Source of the DNA: Elmis aenea
Lineage: Eukaryota > Arthropoda > Insecta > Coleoptera > Elmidae
DNA length: 64,000 nt
NCBI GenBank assembly: GCA_947652605.1
Contig: OX393582.1
Location: 12,610,544 to 12,674,543 of the forward strand
Direction: 5' to 3'
The notes under the pieces: generated by a model
The model's input: the letters and a program-made list of their open reading frames with translations, nothing else
Databases searched by the model: none
What the model was told of the DNA's origin: nothing
Translations under genes and position numbers: made by a program
Part shown: one piece after another, positions 10,923 to 22,917 of the stretch
How the letters are laid out: the number at the start of each line of letters is the position of its first letter
How positions within the stretch are numbered: position 1 is the first letter of the stretch

Positions 10923-12594
10923 TATTTTATGTGAGATGAGGGAAATACCCAAGCACCAGTATAAAAAAATTAAAAATATTAACCAGAATCTGCTAGTTAG
11001 AAAATTACATTCTGCCTACATTGTGAATTGCACCATAGTACAATAACTGTTGCAAAATACACATAAAAACTTATTGTAGAATATGTACGCCCTTTTGAAA
11101 ACAACTAACGTCTAAAATTACTTTAGTTTTTTTCTTGTTCTAAATAATCTAGTACGTATAACATAGCCAAGTTACAAATTTTGAGTTTAAAATTCATGAC
11201 AGTAGTTACTGACTATTTGTAACCTACGTATATGTCCAAAACGTTTTAAACAACAAAAAGCTCGCAACAGAACAGAAAAAAGCACATAAAGCGAATGTTT
11301 TACAGTACACAAAAAACGTTTGGCCTTTACTGCTTGAGAATTTTGAACAGACGGCAACAAGTGGGCGCTTTCTGTTTGATTTATATCTCTGAATTTCAGA
11401 TCTCTCTAATTTACATACATAAATTTAGAAAAACATTTTTCTTACTGAATGATATAGATTATTTCATTAAATTTAGCAGCTCACCGATATAAATCAATAG
11501 TTTTTCAATAAAGTTGTTGCTTTAGTAAAATATAAAATTCATTGAGCATGTTTTAAAGGTTAATGTGAAGTTTGAATTCAGTTATTTATATTTACGATTC
11601 TTTTTGCATAAAAAAATTTACACACATACAAAAAAATTTTAAACATACGTTCTTTCTACAACTGTATTAATTTATTTTACAATTTAAAGAACAACATAGG
11701 GACTGACCATGATTTTTGTTTTTTAATATTTTTAAGATTTAATAATTAACATCTGAGTTTTACGGAATGGCAAAAATTTCAGTATTGTTTAAAATGTACA
11801 TACATTTTCAAAGTATAAATCTTTTAAACTGATAGGTATTCAAAACCGTAAAAGTTGTAGTAAACGCTTTTTTTAATATGTAGTAACAAACACTCTAAAA
11901 ATGCATCATTCATGTTTTAAAAATATCAATATTCAAAACTATTTAAATAATATTAAATACTGGAATGACAAATCGAGGTCTTTTGGTACGTTCAAATATT
12001 TATTTTGTTATCTTACTTGTTTTTACAAACTTAACAAAAAGAATGAATCAAGATTTTTTTTTTAAAAACACAAGAAATATACTTGTGCTATCATATAAGC
12101 ATTATGTAACAAAAATATTAATTTTTACAGGGTGTCCCAGTAATTTTTACCACAGTTATCGTTTGTTTTCAAAACTTACACTAAAAGCACATTTATATTT
12201 TTAGGTTACAGTAAAAACCGAATTAAATTTATTAAATTTATTCTGAACTTTGATGTACTATTTAACGTTTTGTCTTAATTGCTTTAGTCAAAATTAAATT
12301 AAATTTGTTATTTTCTCTTCAGTCGTTAATTCAAGTTTTTTTAATCACCAATTTTTCAAATATTCAAATCTGTGGGTTATTATAGGGTCATGAATACTTA
12401 GTTGGTGCCCAAATGAGAGATGCAGAAAACATTTTTAGTTTCCAATTTTATTTATTTTAATCAACTTTGAAACTCCAAAAATCTTATAACGACTCTTACT
12501 GATACAAGAGTATAATTTTATGACCTTTTACTTGTTTTTACTTGACTTTTTTTCGAAAAAATTATCAAAAGATTGACTGGAAATTTATATACTA
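10923..12594. other. AT-rich sequence with one isolated mariner-type end
   Basis: No gene recognised. ACAGGGTGTCCCAGTAAT at about 12128 matches the terminal motif of mariner-type MITEs elsewhere in the window, but no inverted partner was seen. Confidence 0.45.
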
Positions 12595-12613
12595 TAGGGT
12601 GGTTTATTTTTAA

Positions 12614-13680
12614 CCCTTTCTTTCCCATTGATGCCAAATGGCATCACATATGTAATTACAGATTTCTTCAATTTCGAACAAGATTTATACTACAGTGTTC
12701 TGCAACAGTTTTCAAAACTCATGATTGATGTCGACACTATAGGTTGTCAACCGTTACAACGATTGAAATTTACACGATTCCATTGGTTCTTACAGTTCAG
12801 CAGTGTCTATTTTTTTAAATTTTTTCTGAATTTAAAAACAAGGTAATATTTGCATTTTGCTATGTACAATATTTTTATTATACATGTATATGTTGTAAAC
12901 AACAGTAATTGGTAGATGCAGAAATTTGTTTATCATTTTTTCGTGCTACATGGCCGTTTGTTATCGTGATGCCATTTGGCGTCAATGGGCAATACGGCCA
13001 ATAAATTTATTATCATCTATTTATTGCAATTTTCAAAACTTTGATTATTGATAATTTCTTCACATCAATAAATTTGTTTTCCAAACTAAAAGATCTGGGT
13101 ATTGTGGGAATAGGTACGGTCAGGGCCAACAGGCTGAAAGGTTACAGTCCAAAAGATGATAAAGATCTGAAAAAAGAAGGAAGAGGCGCCGTAGATTTTT
13201 CCACAGAACCAACAAGTAATATCGTTGCCGTAAAATGGTACGACAACAAATTGGTCCATATGATTTCCACTTACAAAGGAATCGAACCACTGCAAACAGT
13301 ATCTCGATATTCGCAAGTCGACAAAAAACTAATTGAAGTATCACGACCAGACATTGTAAGAGCTTATAATCAAAACATGGGAGGTGTCGACTTGAATGAG
13401 ATGTTGGTAGCACTGTACCGAACAAAAATCGGAGTCAAGCGATATTATTTTAGAATTTTCTACCACTTAATGCTAAAGAAATTAAAAGATTTAAGTAAAC
13501 AAATTTATTTTTTCTTCCCAATGACTCCATATGGCATCATAACCAAAAAAGTCTCATTTTCGCGAAAAAACATTGCAGTTGCACAATTTTTTATAAAAAG
13601 GTCATCCTTAGTGATAAAATAACTCCCCAAAAAATTTTCATCAAATTTTAATTTTTTAAAAAAATTTGGGAAAGAAAGGG
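12614..13680 (+). mobile_element. piggyBac element, internally deleted
   Basis: Perfect 14-bp terminal repeats (CCCTTTCTTTCCCA and complement) are bounded by TTAA on both sides (12610-12613 and 13681-13684), the piggyBac hallmark. A palindromic word close to TGATGCCAAATGGCATCA lies just inside the left end, again near 12967 as TGATGCCATTTGGCGTCA, and in half form near 13523. The coding part is the C-terminal half of a transposase (13041-13622). The 5' part of the gene has been deleted. Confidence 0.92.
13041..13622 (+). pseudogene. piggyBac transposase, C-terminal half
   Basis: This 193-residue open frame is the second half of a piggyBac (DDE_Tnp_1_7) transposase, the enzyme that excises at TTAA and reseals without a scar. 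It opens with IIDNFFTS, the box holding the second catalytic aspartate (D4 here). GIGTVRANR follows, and then NMGGVDLNE with the third catalytic aspartate (D117). The first catalytic aspartate and the N-terminal region are absent, so it cannot be active. The frame is otherwise clean, which suggests a relatively recent deletion. No cysteine-rich C-terminal domain is seen before the stop; the sequence after about residue 165 is basic and AT-biased. Confidence 0.9.
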
Positions 13681-14601
13681 TTAAAATGTTAATGGTCATC
13701 CTTTAAGTTTGTTCTGCCTATAGAAAAACCTGTCTGTAAAATTTCAGGTCATTTAATCAATGTTTAGAGGTCGCTTAAATGGTTTTTTATTTAGTTACCT
13801 GTATGTATTAAGCCTGCAATTCAATCAAGGGCACTAAAAGATAGACTGTAGATACTACATGTGTACACTGTTTCCTTGATTATTTTAACATATTGATAAC
13901 ATGTAACATGTTACCACTAAAATATTAGGTTGATATACATTTTCAACCTTAGCTTGAGGCACTCTGTTGTTCAAAAGGGCAATTTTGAGTGCCTCGCGTA
14001 GAGTTGAAATTGTAAATCAAGTTAATTAGTTATTGGTAAATAGTTACATGTTGGCAACATATTAAAATAATTTTGAAAAATCAGTAAATATGTTATTACC
14101 TACAGTCTACTTTTTGTGTCCTTTGTTGAACGGCAGTTTTAACGCATATCCATTAGGGATTTACCGGTTTACCGGTAAATCGCTAAAAATGCTCTTCAAC
14201 TTTTACCGGTAATTTGCCAGTTTTTTACCGGTAATTCCGGTAATTTTACAATATCTTTCTAATCATGATAAAAATCTTAATCAAATAATCGAAAAAAAAT
14301 TGACGTATTTTCAAAGAGAAAAAAGGGGAAATCATACAAATGGCATATGATTGTTTACTCACTACACGACTAGGGATTGTAATAAATTGCAAAGAATGCT
14401 TTTCAAATTTAACCGGTAATTTGCCAGTTTTTTACCGGTAATTCCGGTAATTTTACAATATCTTTCTAATCATGATAAAAATCTAAATCAAATAATCGAA
14501 AAAAAAATCGTATTTTCAAAGAGAAAAAATAAGGGAAAAGCATTCAAATGGCATATGATTGTTTGATTGTTTACTCACTACTCGACCAACAAGTTAGTGT
14601 A

Positions 14602-14729
14602 GTAGAATCCGAAAAAGCTTTTCCACCCGCGGCTGGATTATTTTGTACAAAAATTAGGTCGCAATTAGGAGACGATGATTAAGATAAATTATATTTTCTA
14701 CGTGGTTATTTTTTAAGAAAAGTTTAAAA
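14602..14729 (+). pseudogene. hAT transposase C-terminal dimerisation relic
   Basis: The plus-strand frame reads VESEKAFPPAAGLFCTKIRS, then QLGDDD, a stop, and DKLYFLRGYF. This is the conserved end of the hAT C-terminal dimerisation region, usually of the form AAGLFxTKxRSxLGD...FLRxYF. One in-frame stop interrupts it and nothing upstream is recognisable, so only this tail survives. It supports the hAT assignment made from the 8-bp target duplication. Confidence 0.75.
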
Positions 14730-15042
14730 TAAAAAATAATGTTAATAGTTTGACAACATAGGTATATTATGTTAATTCATTTTATATTTTATGTTCAGAA
14801 TAGTTTTATTTTCATGTGTTTTTTGTAATGCTGGATTATATTTTTTGTAATATTTTTATTTTATATATTATATATTGTCATTTTATATTGTGTTCTATTA
14901 ATATTACATAAAAATATATTAGATTCGTTAATGGCTGTTAACTTATATATTGTATGAAACTAATTGGGATAGATTAGGCTTCAACTATCTCAATCAGTTC
15001 CATAATAAATAAATGTATATAATTATATTTATTTTTAATATG

Positions 15043-15132
15043 GTTTTCGGAGTTTATCCGGGTAATATTTAAATTGGCTCGACGTTTCGGCAAGCTCTCA
15101 CTATAGGGGAGACGTGGATAAACTCCGAAAAC
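15043..15132. repeat. Short inverted repeat around a CGACGTTTCGGC core
   Basis: A perfect 17-bp inverted repeat (GTTTTCGGAGTTTATCC at 15043-15059; complement at 15116-15132) encloses CTCGACGTTTCGGCAAGC and TCTCACTATAG. It lies inside the hAT element. The core resembles the GCCGAAACGTC words found in terminal regions of some animal retroelements, but no family could be assigned. Confidence 0.6.
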
Positions 15133-15420
15133 TACATTAAAAATGTTAGTAACCGCAAAAAAATCTAAAAAGAAACAATATAATATAAATATATATAATA
15201 ATATGATTTACCGGTAAACCGGTTTTGATTGACAGTTTTACCGAATTACCGGTAATTCAATAAGTCGGCAAATTTACAATCCCTAATATCCATATGGACG
15301 ATGGATTACAAACCGTTTTGGTGACCCTAAACAAATACCTGAAATACAGACACGGATTTTTCTATAGGTAAAACTAAACTAAGGGGTGAGCCATATTTAA
15401 CGGCCGTTAAGGACACTCTA

Positions 15421-16354
15421 CTCTACTAGTCAGTTGGCAAAAAAGTTTTTAAATTTATTTAAAATTTTATGAACACGTTCATGTCACTTTAAGGTACTTT
15501 TTTTCAATTATTATTACTTAAATTTCATTAGGATATATTTGAGTTAGTAATGGTTTCTAAACCATCCTATATTTTTTTTATTAAAGTTTTTCCAGTATTA
15601 GTTTCGTTATTTTAAAACTAAAAATTACCCATGTTTAAAAACGTCTAAGATATAAGTAAATTGTAAAATGTATATAATTGAATTAATGTTATACACTTGT
15701 TTTTGATAAACGACACACTTTAAATTAATTTTTTTAAGTTTAAATTCATTTTCAGTGATAAAAATAAGTTTTCAATATATTCTTAGAATATTACAGGCGC
15801 TACTGTTTCACTTTTAAAAGATGAGTTTTAATTTTTGTTCTTAAGCCTTTACAGACTGTGATTGATTGATCTTGAAGTTTGTGTAAACGGCCAACCTCAA
15901 TAAACGACGGAAGGAATTAAGTCGAGCATCGATCTTCTCAATATGAAATTTAGCTTCTGAGTGAAGTAGTTTCGTTTTTCTATTTTCCCTTCTTTCACTA
16001 TTCACTGACGGAGCGAAAACCTTTCAGTTCATGCCCCGCTGATCAATCGGTGTTAACAGATTGCTCCGGGCTTTCACCCTTTGTCTGTAGCGAAATGCCA
16101 ACCTGCGAGGTGATACCTACTTAAAACCACTGAATTGGGTTGAGCATTTTTTCCCTTTTTTGTATTTTTTTCTAGACTTGTTATTTACGATACATTGATA
16201 CATTAAAAAAAAAACAATAGCAAAACGCATAGGTTCAGTTTTAATTTAAAAATGTTAAATAAAATTTAACGTTTTTATATCAATAATTATGTTTTACATG
16301 TTTTTAATTTTAAAAGATTTTCTAATAAAGGAGGTTTACAGGTTTAAAAGTCTT
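15421..16354. other. Unassigned sequence
   Basis: Mostly AT-rich. The part at about 15890-16140 is less AT-rich and without repeats or a long frame; it could be single-copy host sequence, but nothing identifies it. Confidence 0.4.
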
Positions 16355-16358
16355 TTAA

Positions 16359-16734
16359 CCCTTTCGTCCCGAATGGTACACATGTGTACCACACATGTTT
16401 TAAAACACATGAAAGCCAAATTAAACGTTTTAGAGATGCGAGAATTGTACCATGTCGGTATTTAGACTTGCAGTTATGTGTTTCAATGTAAATATACGGC
16501 AGATTTTGACATTAGGCTTACATAATGAACATAGTGAACGTTATTTGGTACCTGATGGTACACATACGTACCACACTAAAACCCTGTTGGTACACATATA
16601 TACCATACTCCCCACCCAGCCGCAACAAATAATTTCATTTTTAATCGCGAAATACTATAAGTTGGTACTAATCTGACAAAATTATATCCAATTTTTGATC
16701 CAAAAGACATTATTTATATTCAGGGACAAAAGGG
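16359..16734. mobile_element. piggyBac-type MITE with GGTACACATGTGTACC iterons
   Basis: The element is bounded by TTAA (16355-16358 and 16735-16738). Its ends, CCCTTTCGTCCCGAAT and the complement of CCCTTTTGTCCCTGAAT, are imperfect inverted repeats. The palindrome GGTACACATGTGTACC lies inside the left end. Two variants (GGTACACATACGTACC and GGTACACATATATACC) lie near 16556 and 16589. There is no transposase coding sequence. Confidence 0.85.
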
Positions 16735-16742
16735 TTAAAGTA

Positions 16743-17155
16743 ACGTTTTAAAACATTTCCAGCATGTTTCAACGACTAATTTTTGTCGTCATCATCAGGG
16801 AAAGTTTTACTCTTTTACATTACATATGCAAAGATTGACTGTGATCAGATTATTTAAAAAACAGGACATGTTGTCCAACACGTGTCCAACAATCACTTAT
16901 CAGTATTACAATCAAAATTCTTCTTAAAAATGATTTCCATCAGTTCTCATTGCACTATGTTATTTTTACTATGTTAAAAATTTGCTGCAACACATTTTTG
17001 TTTTCTACAAACGTTTGAAACCCTCAAAAAACTAACAGATACATACGTAATAACATTTTAAAACCTTTGCATGTATGATATAACAGAGCAAAACTTTTCC
17101 TGATGATGACATCAGAAATTAGTCGTCGAAACGTGTTGAAATTGTTTTAAAACGT
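16743..17155. mobile_element. Fold-back element with about 65-bp inverted termini
   Basis: ACGTTTTAAAACATTTCCAG at the left pairs with GTTTTAAAACGT and preceding sequence at the right; the arms run about 16743-16808 and 17090-17155. Each arm contains the same block: CCTGATGATGACATC, a short spacer, GTCGTCGAAACGTG. No target duplication was recognised. It starts four bases after the TTAA of the preceding MITE. Confidence 0.7.
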
Positions 17156-17299
17156 CACATTTAGTAAAATTTTTTACAGTTAACCACTTTTATTAGAAAA
17201 GTCCTTTATATCTTTATATCTTTAATCAAAATATTAGACATTTCGTCCATAAAACCTAAACGTTAAAAAACGTTTGGTTTTACAATAAATAGCCGTTAT

Positions 17300-17765
17300 T
17301 CCATTATTTGTAGTAACTCCGGCACTTTTATACGGAAGTGAAACATGGACACTCAATAAATATAGTAGCCGAGTGAATGCAGCAGAAATGAGGTTTCTAA
17401 GAAAAATCCAAGGAAAAACCAAAGAAGATAGAATCAGAAACGAAATATATAGAGAACAATTGAAGATAAAATCAGTTGAAACAAAAATACAAGAAAGGCA
17501 ACTGGGATGGTTGGGTCACATTTATAGGATGAAAGAAGAAAGGTTTACCAGAAAAGCATATGAAGCAAGATGACAGGGAAAAAACAAAAGAGGTAGACCG
17601 AGAAACACCTGGCAAGACGAAGTAAAAAACCGCAACGGAGAGAAACATCAAATGGAGAGACATAAAAAATCTAGCACAAGATAGAAAAGCATGGAAAAAA
17701 AGTCAGCACAACACAACTCAACAGTCCTACACCTAACAGTAAAAGGACTCATGACTAAATAAATA
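17300..17765 (+). pseudogene. RTE-type reverse transcriptase C-terminal tail
   Basis: The plus-strand frame reads LLYGSETWTLN, then NAAEMRFLRKIQG, EDRIRNEIYREQ, ERQLGWLGHIYRM and, after a stop at about 17571, NKRGRPRNTWQDEVK. These are the ordered C-terminal motifs of RTE-like non-LTR reverse transcriptases. Everything upstream, including the catalytic palm, is missing, as is usual for a 5'-truncated insertion. The 3' end is probably near the AATAAATATTTC at 17758. It is a separate subfamily from the minus-strand copies in this window. Confidence 0.85.
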
Positions 17766-17940
17766 TTTCATTATTTCAAATGATCTTCTTGCATATTTTT
17801 AAATTCTTGGAAACAGCATTTTTAATACAGGTTCATTATGTTAACAATTTTTAACCGTGAATCTACCAGCCGGGTGCATTGGACCCGAAACAAAAATTTA
17901 ATAGGAAAATGTTTTTTTAATTAAATAATTATATTATGAG

Positions 17941-18239
17941 CAGGGATGGCAGAAAATAGACCACTCCCGATTCTCGGAGTGGTTATTATTTAAAACCGAC
18001 TCCGTCGCCAGTACTATTCCGTTTTTGAACAACAAAAAAACAAAAAGCTTTACGGTTCTTTAAGAAAAATCGGCTATCAATATTTTGGTTTTCGTCTTCG
18101 TTCTGTTCTCATCCTTGATAAAAACTGAATCAAAGAGTTAGGGTCAATAGTTTTTCCGACTTCCGACTTCGACTTCCGACTCATCCTAAAAGCCTCGATT
18201 CCTCGGCTCTCGACTCCCGACTCCGACTTCCCATACCTG
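17941..18239. mobile_element. hAT MITE, 299 bp, with perfect 8-bp target duplication
   Basis: The ends are CAGGGATGG and CCATACCTG. The duplication ATTATGAG is present at 17933-17940 and 18240-18247. The interior is rich in GACTCC and GACTTC words, mainly in the right half. No coding sequence is present. A related left end lies at 22918-22980. Confidence 0.9.
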
Positions 18240-18247
18240 ATTATGAG

Positions 18248-21200
18248 TCTTCTTGACTTTTTATGTACAGTGTGTTTGTTTATAATGAAAAACTTTGTTT
18301 ACAAAAATTACGTCAAAACAAGGAGATTTTCCACGCGCGCATGACTTGATAGTACCACATGTTACGCTTGGGGAAAAGGTGGTATTCCTGTAATAAAACA
18401 AGGCGAAAATGTACTAAAAAGTTAAATCAACAAATTGAGAATTCTGGTCGAACGATTACGTGCGATAATTTGTTTACGTCACGATCATTAGCAAGATTTT
18501 AGCTATAAAAAGATTTGTAACAAGACGTGAAAATAAACCAACTACCCTAACTTGTTTTATCCATACCAAAAAAGATTCGTGCTCCAATTTATTTGGTTTC
18601 GTAAAAAAAAATTTAATATTTGTAATGTTCCCTACTATCCTAAAATAACAAAGTTGTCACATTAGTTTTGTCACATTTTACAATATGATATATGCATATA
18701 TGCAACTAATCCTATTTTAATAAAAACTATAAAGACAGCGAAATTTTGTAATCGAACTAGTCAAATAATTAGCCAAATATAGAGAGGAGATCAAAAAATA
18801 ATTTAAACAATCAACAAGTGTTATATTGGAAAACTTCCACAAGAAAAAGATGTCTTGTGAAAAAGGAGATGAAGACAAGACAACATGTTAACCATAAAAT
18901 ATAACAATAATTATTAGTGATACCTACATATTTTAACTTAAATCTACCAAATATTTACAAACACCTAATTGATTTTCGCCCTAACAAGATTAAATTTCCC
19001 TCGTCACTTATTTGCTGATGAACTAATGCTTGCAAAAAAGTTAGTGGTCTTACTCTGTCGATGGGTGTAGTAAATAGTGCTAATTATAGGCTACAAGAAA
19101 TTTGGGTTTCATCCCCTACTGGCAATTGTCAGAGCTTCGTTAATATTGTATTACAACGCATAGGCTCATGGAAGGAGATGTTACACAACGTTAAGCTTAA
19201 ATAAATGATTCAAACGATCCGGCGCAGCATTCCACTTCCAAACTGATATTGCAACGTTTTATAAGTTTATTTATTTACAGATGTAATGAAAACATAGTAA
19301 GTAAAAATGTCACAAGGATATTTTGACTTGCTATGTATCGATTTTAGTCCAATAGATTTACATTTGCACAAGCTTTTTTCTATTGATTAACAAACATCGA
19401 CTGATTAACTTCAATGGGTTTTAATATCAATGCGCCTCAAAGACTCCAGAAGCCACTTTTTACCAAGGTATAAATTATTAAGTAATCAAACCAGTCATAA
19501 AAGACAATAGTGATAGTTTTTATTTTGTACAGCCTGGTAGCAGCTTTATTCATAAACTTAACTGCCAAATCGACTTTGAACTAAAGAATTCACGACATTT
19601 GTTTGCATTTTTTTTTATTGTCAAAATTATTGGAATCGATCTGATGAATAGAATTGCATAACTGTTTGACAGAAGAGCGCAATAAACCTAAACTTACAAA
19701 TGAAAGATATTAGTGGTGGGAGAATACTCCCCAACATGTTTTTAAGTAAAATGCTATGCATTTTTTAAATGGGACCTAGTATCAATCTGAGTAGATTTAC
19801 CTGCGCAATATTAAGCTAAATTTTGGAAAATAAATTAGCAACAGGGCTGGGGGGCATTTTGCGTCCATGCCAAGTATGCCAATAAAAACCTTTTTTTTTT
19901 GTAAAAGGCATATGAAAATCATATATTTACGAACTTAAAACATATTTTAAACACGAAAATATAACTTGTCGTTATTTATAAACCTGGTAAATTTTTTATG
20001 AACCAATTTTTTTGTAACTAAAAAGTGTTCAGTTTATCTATCGCTTTCTTCTAACAAAAAACAATTTTCTTAAGTGATAATTTTAGTACAATAACAAATT
20101 ATTGTTTTATTTTTTGTCAACGGTGTCCACTCCATCTTTAGTCTCATTGTAACATATGTAGGCATGTAGATGTATGTTTTTTTTTATGCAACATTAAATA
20201 CCAAAGAGAAGGCATTTTCTGTTCCTGTCAGTATTAACTCATAACCAGGAAAAAATTGATTTTGCCCAAATAAATCATATAACTAGTTGCTAAAATATAT
20301 AAGTGATCATCACTATTATTATTAATTAGAAAATACGTAAATGTCCAAATAATAGTACAACATTTAATTTAAGTGAACAAAATAAACCTTCATTGGTATT
20401 CTAAACAGCTGAAACATTTTTAACAGCCAAAATAGAAAAAATGATGAGTTAATTAAGAATTCAGTTTGTTTAGCTGCCAAATAAAAGTCACTAAACCAAC
20501 AGTTTTAAAAATTTTACACGATTTGGCATGAAAATAGTTTCTGCGCTTTGGTTACTTAGACTGCTCGAACGGCAAAAACTTTGCAGCCTAATACAAAGTT
20601 ATTTTTGTTTATTCAACAACTGTGACTGGGACTTTTGACAAAACTAGAGTCGATGCAATGTACTGATAAGGGATGCTTACCTCCAAAATGGGCCAAGGCT
20701 CGATCTTCGGCAGAAAAACTAATGGCTACGATTGCTAGAGATGCAGAATGAAACTTTTTAATTAAATTTGCGTAGAAATGCTTAAAATTACTAAAAAAGT
20801 TTATGGAAAAACTTTACAATATTTAATACACAAAAATTGTAGAGTGTATAAGGCCCATGACAATCAAAAACCTATCCAGGATTAAGATATTTTCAATTTT
20901 GCTCTTTTAGGCAATCCGTGACTTTTTAATTATGCCCAATTCTTAAAAAAAAGAGAGAATATTTGAATTTGGTATAAAAATTAAACAATCCTGCAATGGA
21001 GATATATTTTGCAGGAAGCTTGTTTTTCTACTAGTTTAACTTGGAAAAACGTTGGTATTTTACGTTATAAAATACTCCTAATATATAAGCTATATATTAT
21101 TTCATGGTGAGATACATTCCATAATAGTTTGTCCTTCCTTTAAAAATTTAAAAAAAAAAGTTATGTGTTTTCACTGAAAGTGAATTAAAACAAGTAACAG

Positions 21201-21850
21201 ATCATAAAACGATAAAATTGATCTATATTCTCGGATATTTTTGTTGTATCTTCTTTATTTATTTTCTAGATAAATCAGTTCTAAAGCAAATAAAAAGTAA
21301 GGTCTGCTAAAAAGTTAAATTACTTTTTATGTGATCGTATGCTCGACAATGAATGTAAACTGATAAGGCATGAGAATATACATTTTTTAGCACATTATCT
21401 ACATATTTTACTAAACAATGCAACACATGGAATAGTGTCATAAACTTTGTTAGTTGCTAATTTGATAAGTTGACGCTTTGTTACTAACAAAATACAAAAA
21501 GTGTACCGATGAAGCTGCTAGTACTTGTACCTGCAAGGATTTTAATAAAATTTGGAATACAAACGATAAAGATGTACCTATATTATTTGTAAACCTAACA
21601 AGGTATTCCTAGTTGATTATGGTGAACGTTCAGACAACGTGACCCATATTCGTTTTGCTGCGTAAAATGTGTGAAAAAAAAACTGATTGTAACAGGCTTT
21701 GCAAATATGTATTACGTATTTCTGTTCCCGTTTATGTCAGAAATAACCTTCGTTTTGAGGCCAAATATAAGTATTCAAACTTTCATATTTTCGTGGTAAG
21801 AAAGTAAAAGCATATTATGACTTTTAAAAGTTTAACGGTTCCGAAGTAGG
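18248..21850. other. Long AT-rich stretch without recognised features
   Basis: No repeat ends, transposase fragments or credible coding exons were found in these 3.6 kb. This is the longest quiet stretch in the window and may be unique intergenic or intronic host DNA. Confidence 0.4.
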
Positions 21851-21852
21851 TA

Positions 21853-22690
21853 GGGTAAGTCCGGGATAGATGCCCCACCGGCGAAGATGCCCTATCAAAA
21901 TAATTTCGTTATTAACGGACAGGTTGCGCTGGCTTTTTAAGGGTTGGTTTGTATTGCGTATGTGAATTTGTGCAGTGCTAATTTTTTTTAAAAAAACCTT
22001 ATTCGGGCAAGTTATTTGCAAAAATTCATTTTTAGAACTTCACAAAATTTATCACTATGGTTTGCTTGTACACGCATATCATGATAAAGTACTTTTATCA
22101 TTGTTTTTGTAGTGCAATACATTTAGGCATACAATAGGTTAGTGTTCATGCCAAAGTACATATTCTGGCGCAAAATTTAAATTTGATATTTGGCTGGGGC
22201 ATCTATACCGGACGATAGGGGAAGATACCCTACATGTGTTGGGTGTGGGGAAATGTACACAAACACAAAATGGAATGATGAGTGGGTTTAGTGCATGCAT
22301 TGCAACAAATGGTTCCATGAAGGCTGTTCTAAATATGAAAATCTTTGTAATTTGTGGGGAAAAATACTGACATTAAAAAAGAAATAAGAATTGTTAAAAA
22401 CATTTAGTTTCTGTTTATTTATTTGTAATTACATAATATTTTCGTAGGGGCATCTATACCTATACTAGTGGGGCATCTTTGCCCGACAATTTGGTGAAGA
22501 TGGCAAATGCTCATATTTTAAGTTTTTAATTTTTCGAATCATATAAGTTTATAACAGTGTAAATTTTCATGTTTAAATAAAATAATATATATAGAGTTGT
22601 CATACAACGTAGTCACAACCATAGTTTTCACTCCTTTGTCCAGGAAATATTAGCATCTAAAAAGGTGGGGCATCTATCCCGGACTTACCT
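21853..22690 (+). mobile_element. pogo-type element remnant
   Basis: Long inverted ends include GTAAGTCCGGGATAGATGCC at the left and its complement at the right. TA flanks both ends (21851-21852 and 22691-22692). GGGGCATCTATACC-like words recur inside (22197, 22447, 22470). A zinc-finger fragment at 22232-22360 matches the C-terminal part of pogo-family transposases, while the DDE domain has been lost. Confidence 0.75.
22232..22360 (+). pseudogene. PHD-like zinc finger tail of a pogo transposase
   Basis: In this frame cysteine pairs appear as CVGCGEMY and, after a stop, CMHCNKWFHEGCSKYE, then a further Cys near CNLW. The CxxC, CxxC, H, C arrangement, with the WFHE box, is a PHD-like finger known at the C-terminus of many insect pogo-type transposases. 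One stop interrupts it. Role is inferred from family knowledge: DNA or chromatin contact by the transposase. Confidence 0.65.
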
Positions 22691-22868
22691 TATATCATTT
22701 AACGGTTTTTTAAACCTCTAAATATACATACAACGTAAAAATAAATAAATACAACAATTTTACTTATTTTTTAGATAAGAATACCGTGTGATAATAAAGT
22801 AGCTTAATTATTTTGTTTACTCAGCTTAAAGTGTTTTTTAAAAATGCCTATGCTAAGATTATTTAAGC

Positions 22869-22917
22869 ACGACAGAATGGGTCTTAGAGACGACAGAATG
22901 GGTCCTAAAGACGACAG
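22869..22917. repeat. Short 21-bp tandem repeat
   Basis: Two full units and a third partial unit of ACGACAGAATGGGTCTTAGAG stand directly beside the hAT-like end at 22918. Confidence 0.8.

Larger units (their letters stand above)
14154..15285 (+). mobile_element. hAT element with perfect 8-bp target duplication
   Basis: The element starts TAGGGATT and ends AATCCCTA, with ATATCCAT duplicated at 14146-14153 and 15286-15293. ACCGGTAA words crowd both ends. An internal direct duplication of about 180 bp (14193-14372 and 14400-14585) begins TAATTTGCCAGTTTTTTACC in both copies. A short transposase remnant follows at 14602-14729. A separate small inverted repeat sits at 15043-15132. Confidence 0.9.
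12597..15418. mobile_element. Mariner-type fold-back MITE with two nested insertions
   Basis: The outer arms mirror each other around a centre near 13975. The left arm (12597-12613 plus 13685-13970) pairs with the right arm (13985-14153 plus 15294-15418). Marks include CTATAGRYAAAAC-like blocks at 13720 and 15362, and GAGGCACTC against GAGTGCCTC at the centre. Both ends abut TA (12595-12596 and 15419-15420). Removing a TTAA-bounded piggyBac element (12614-13680) and a hAT element (14154-15285) with their duplications leaves about 610 bp, close to the size of other palindromic MITEs here. It therefore pre-dates both insertions. Confidence 0.7.

Noticed and set aside
13086..13425. Minus-strand frames over the piggyBac gene
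   Set aside because: Shadows of the transposase coding strand.
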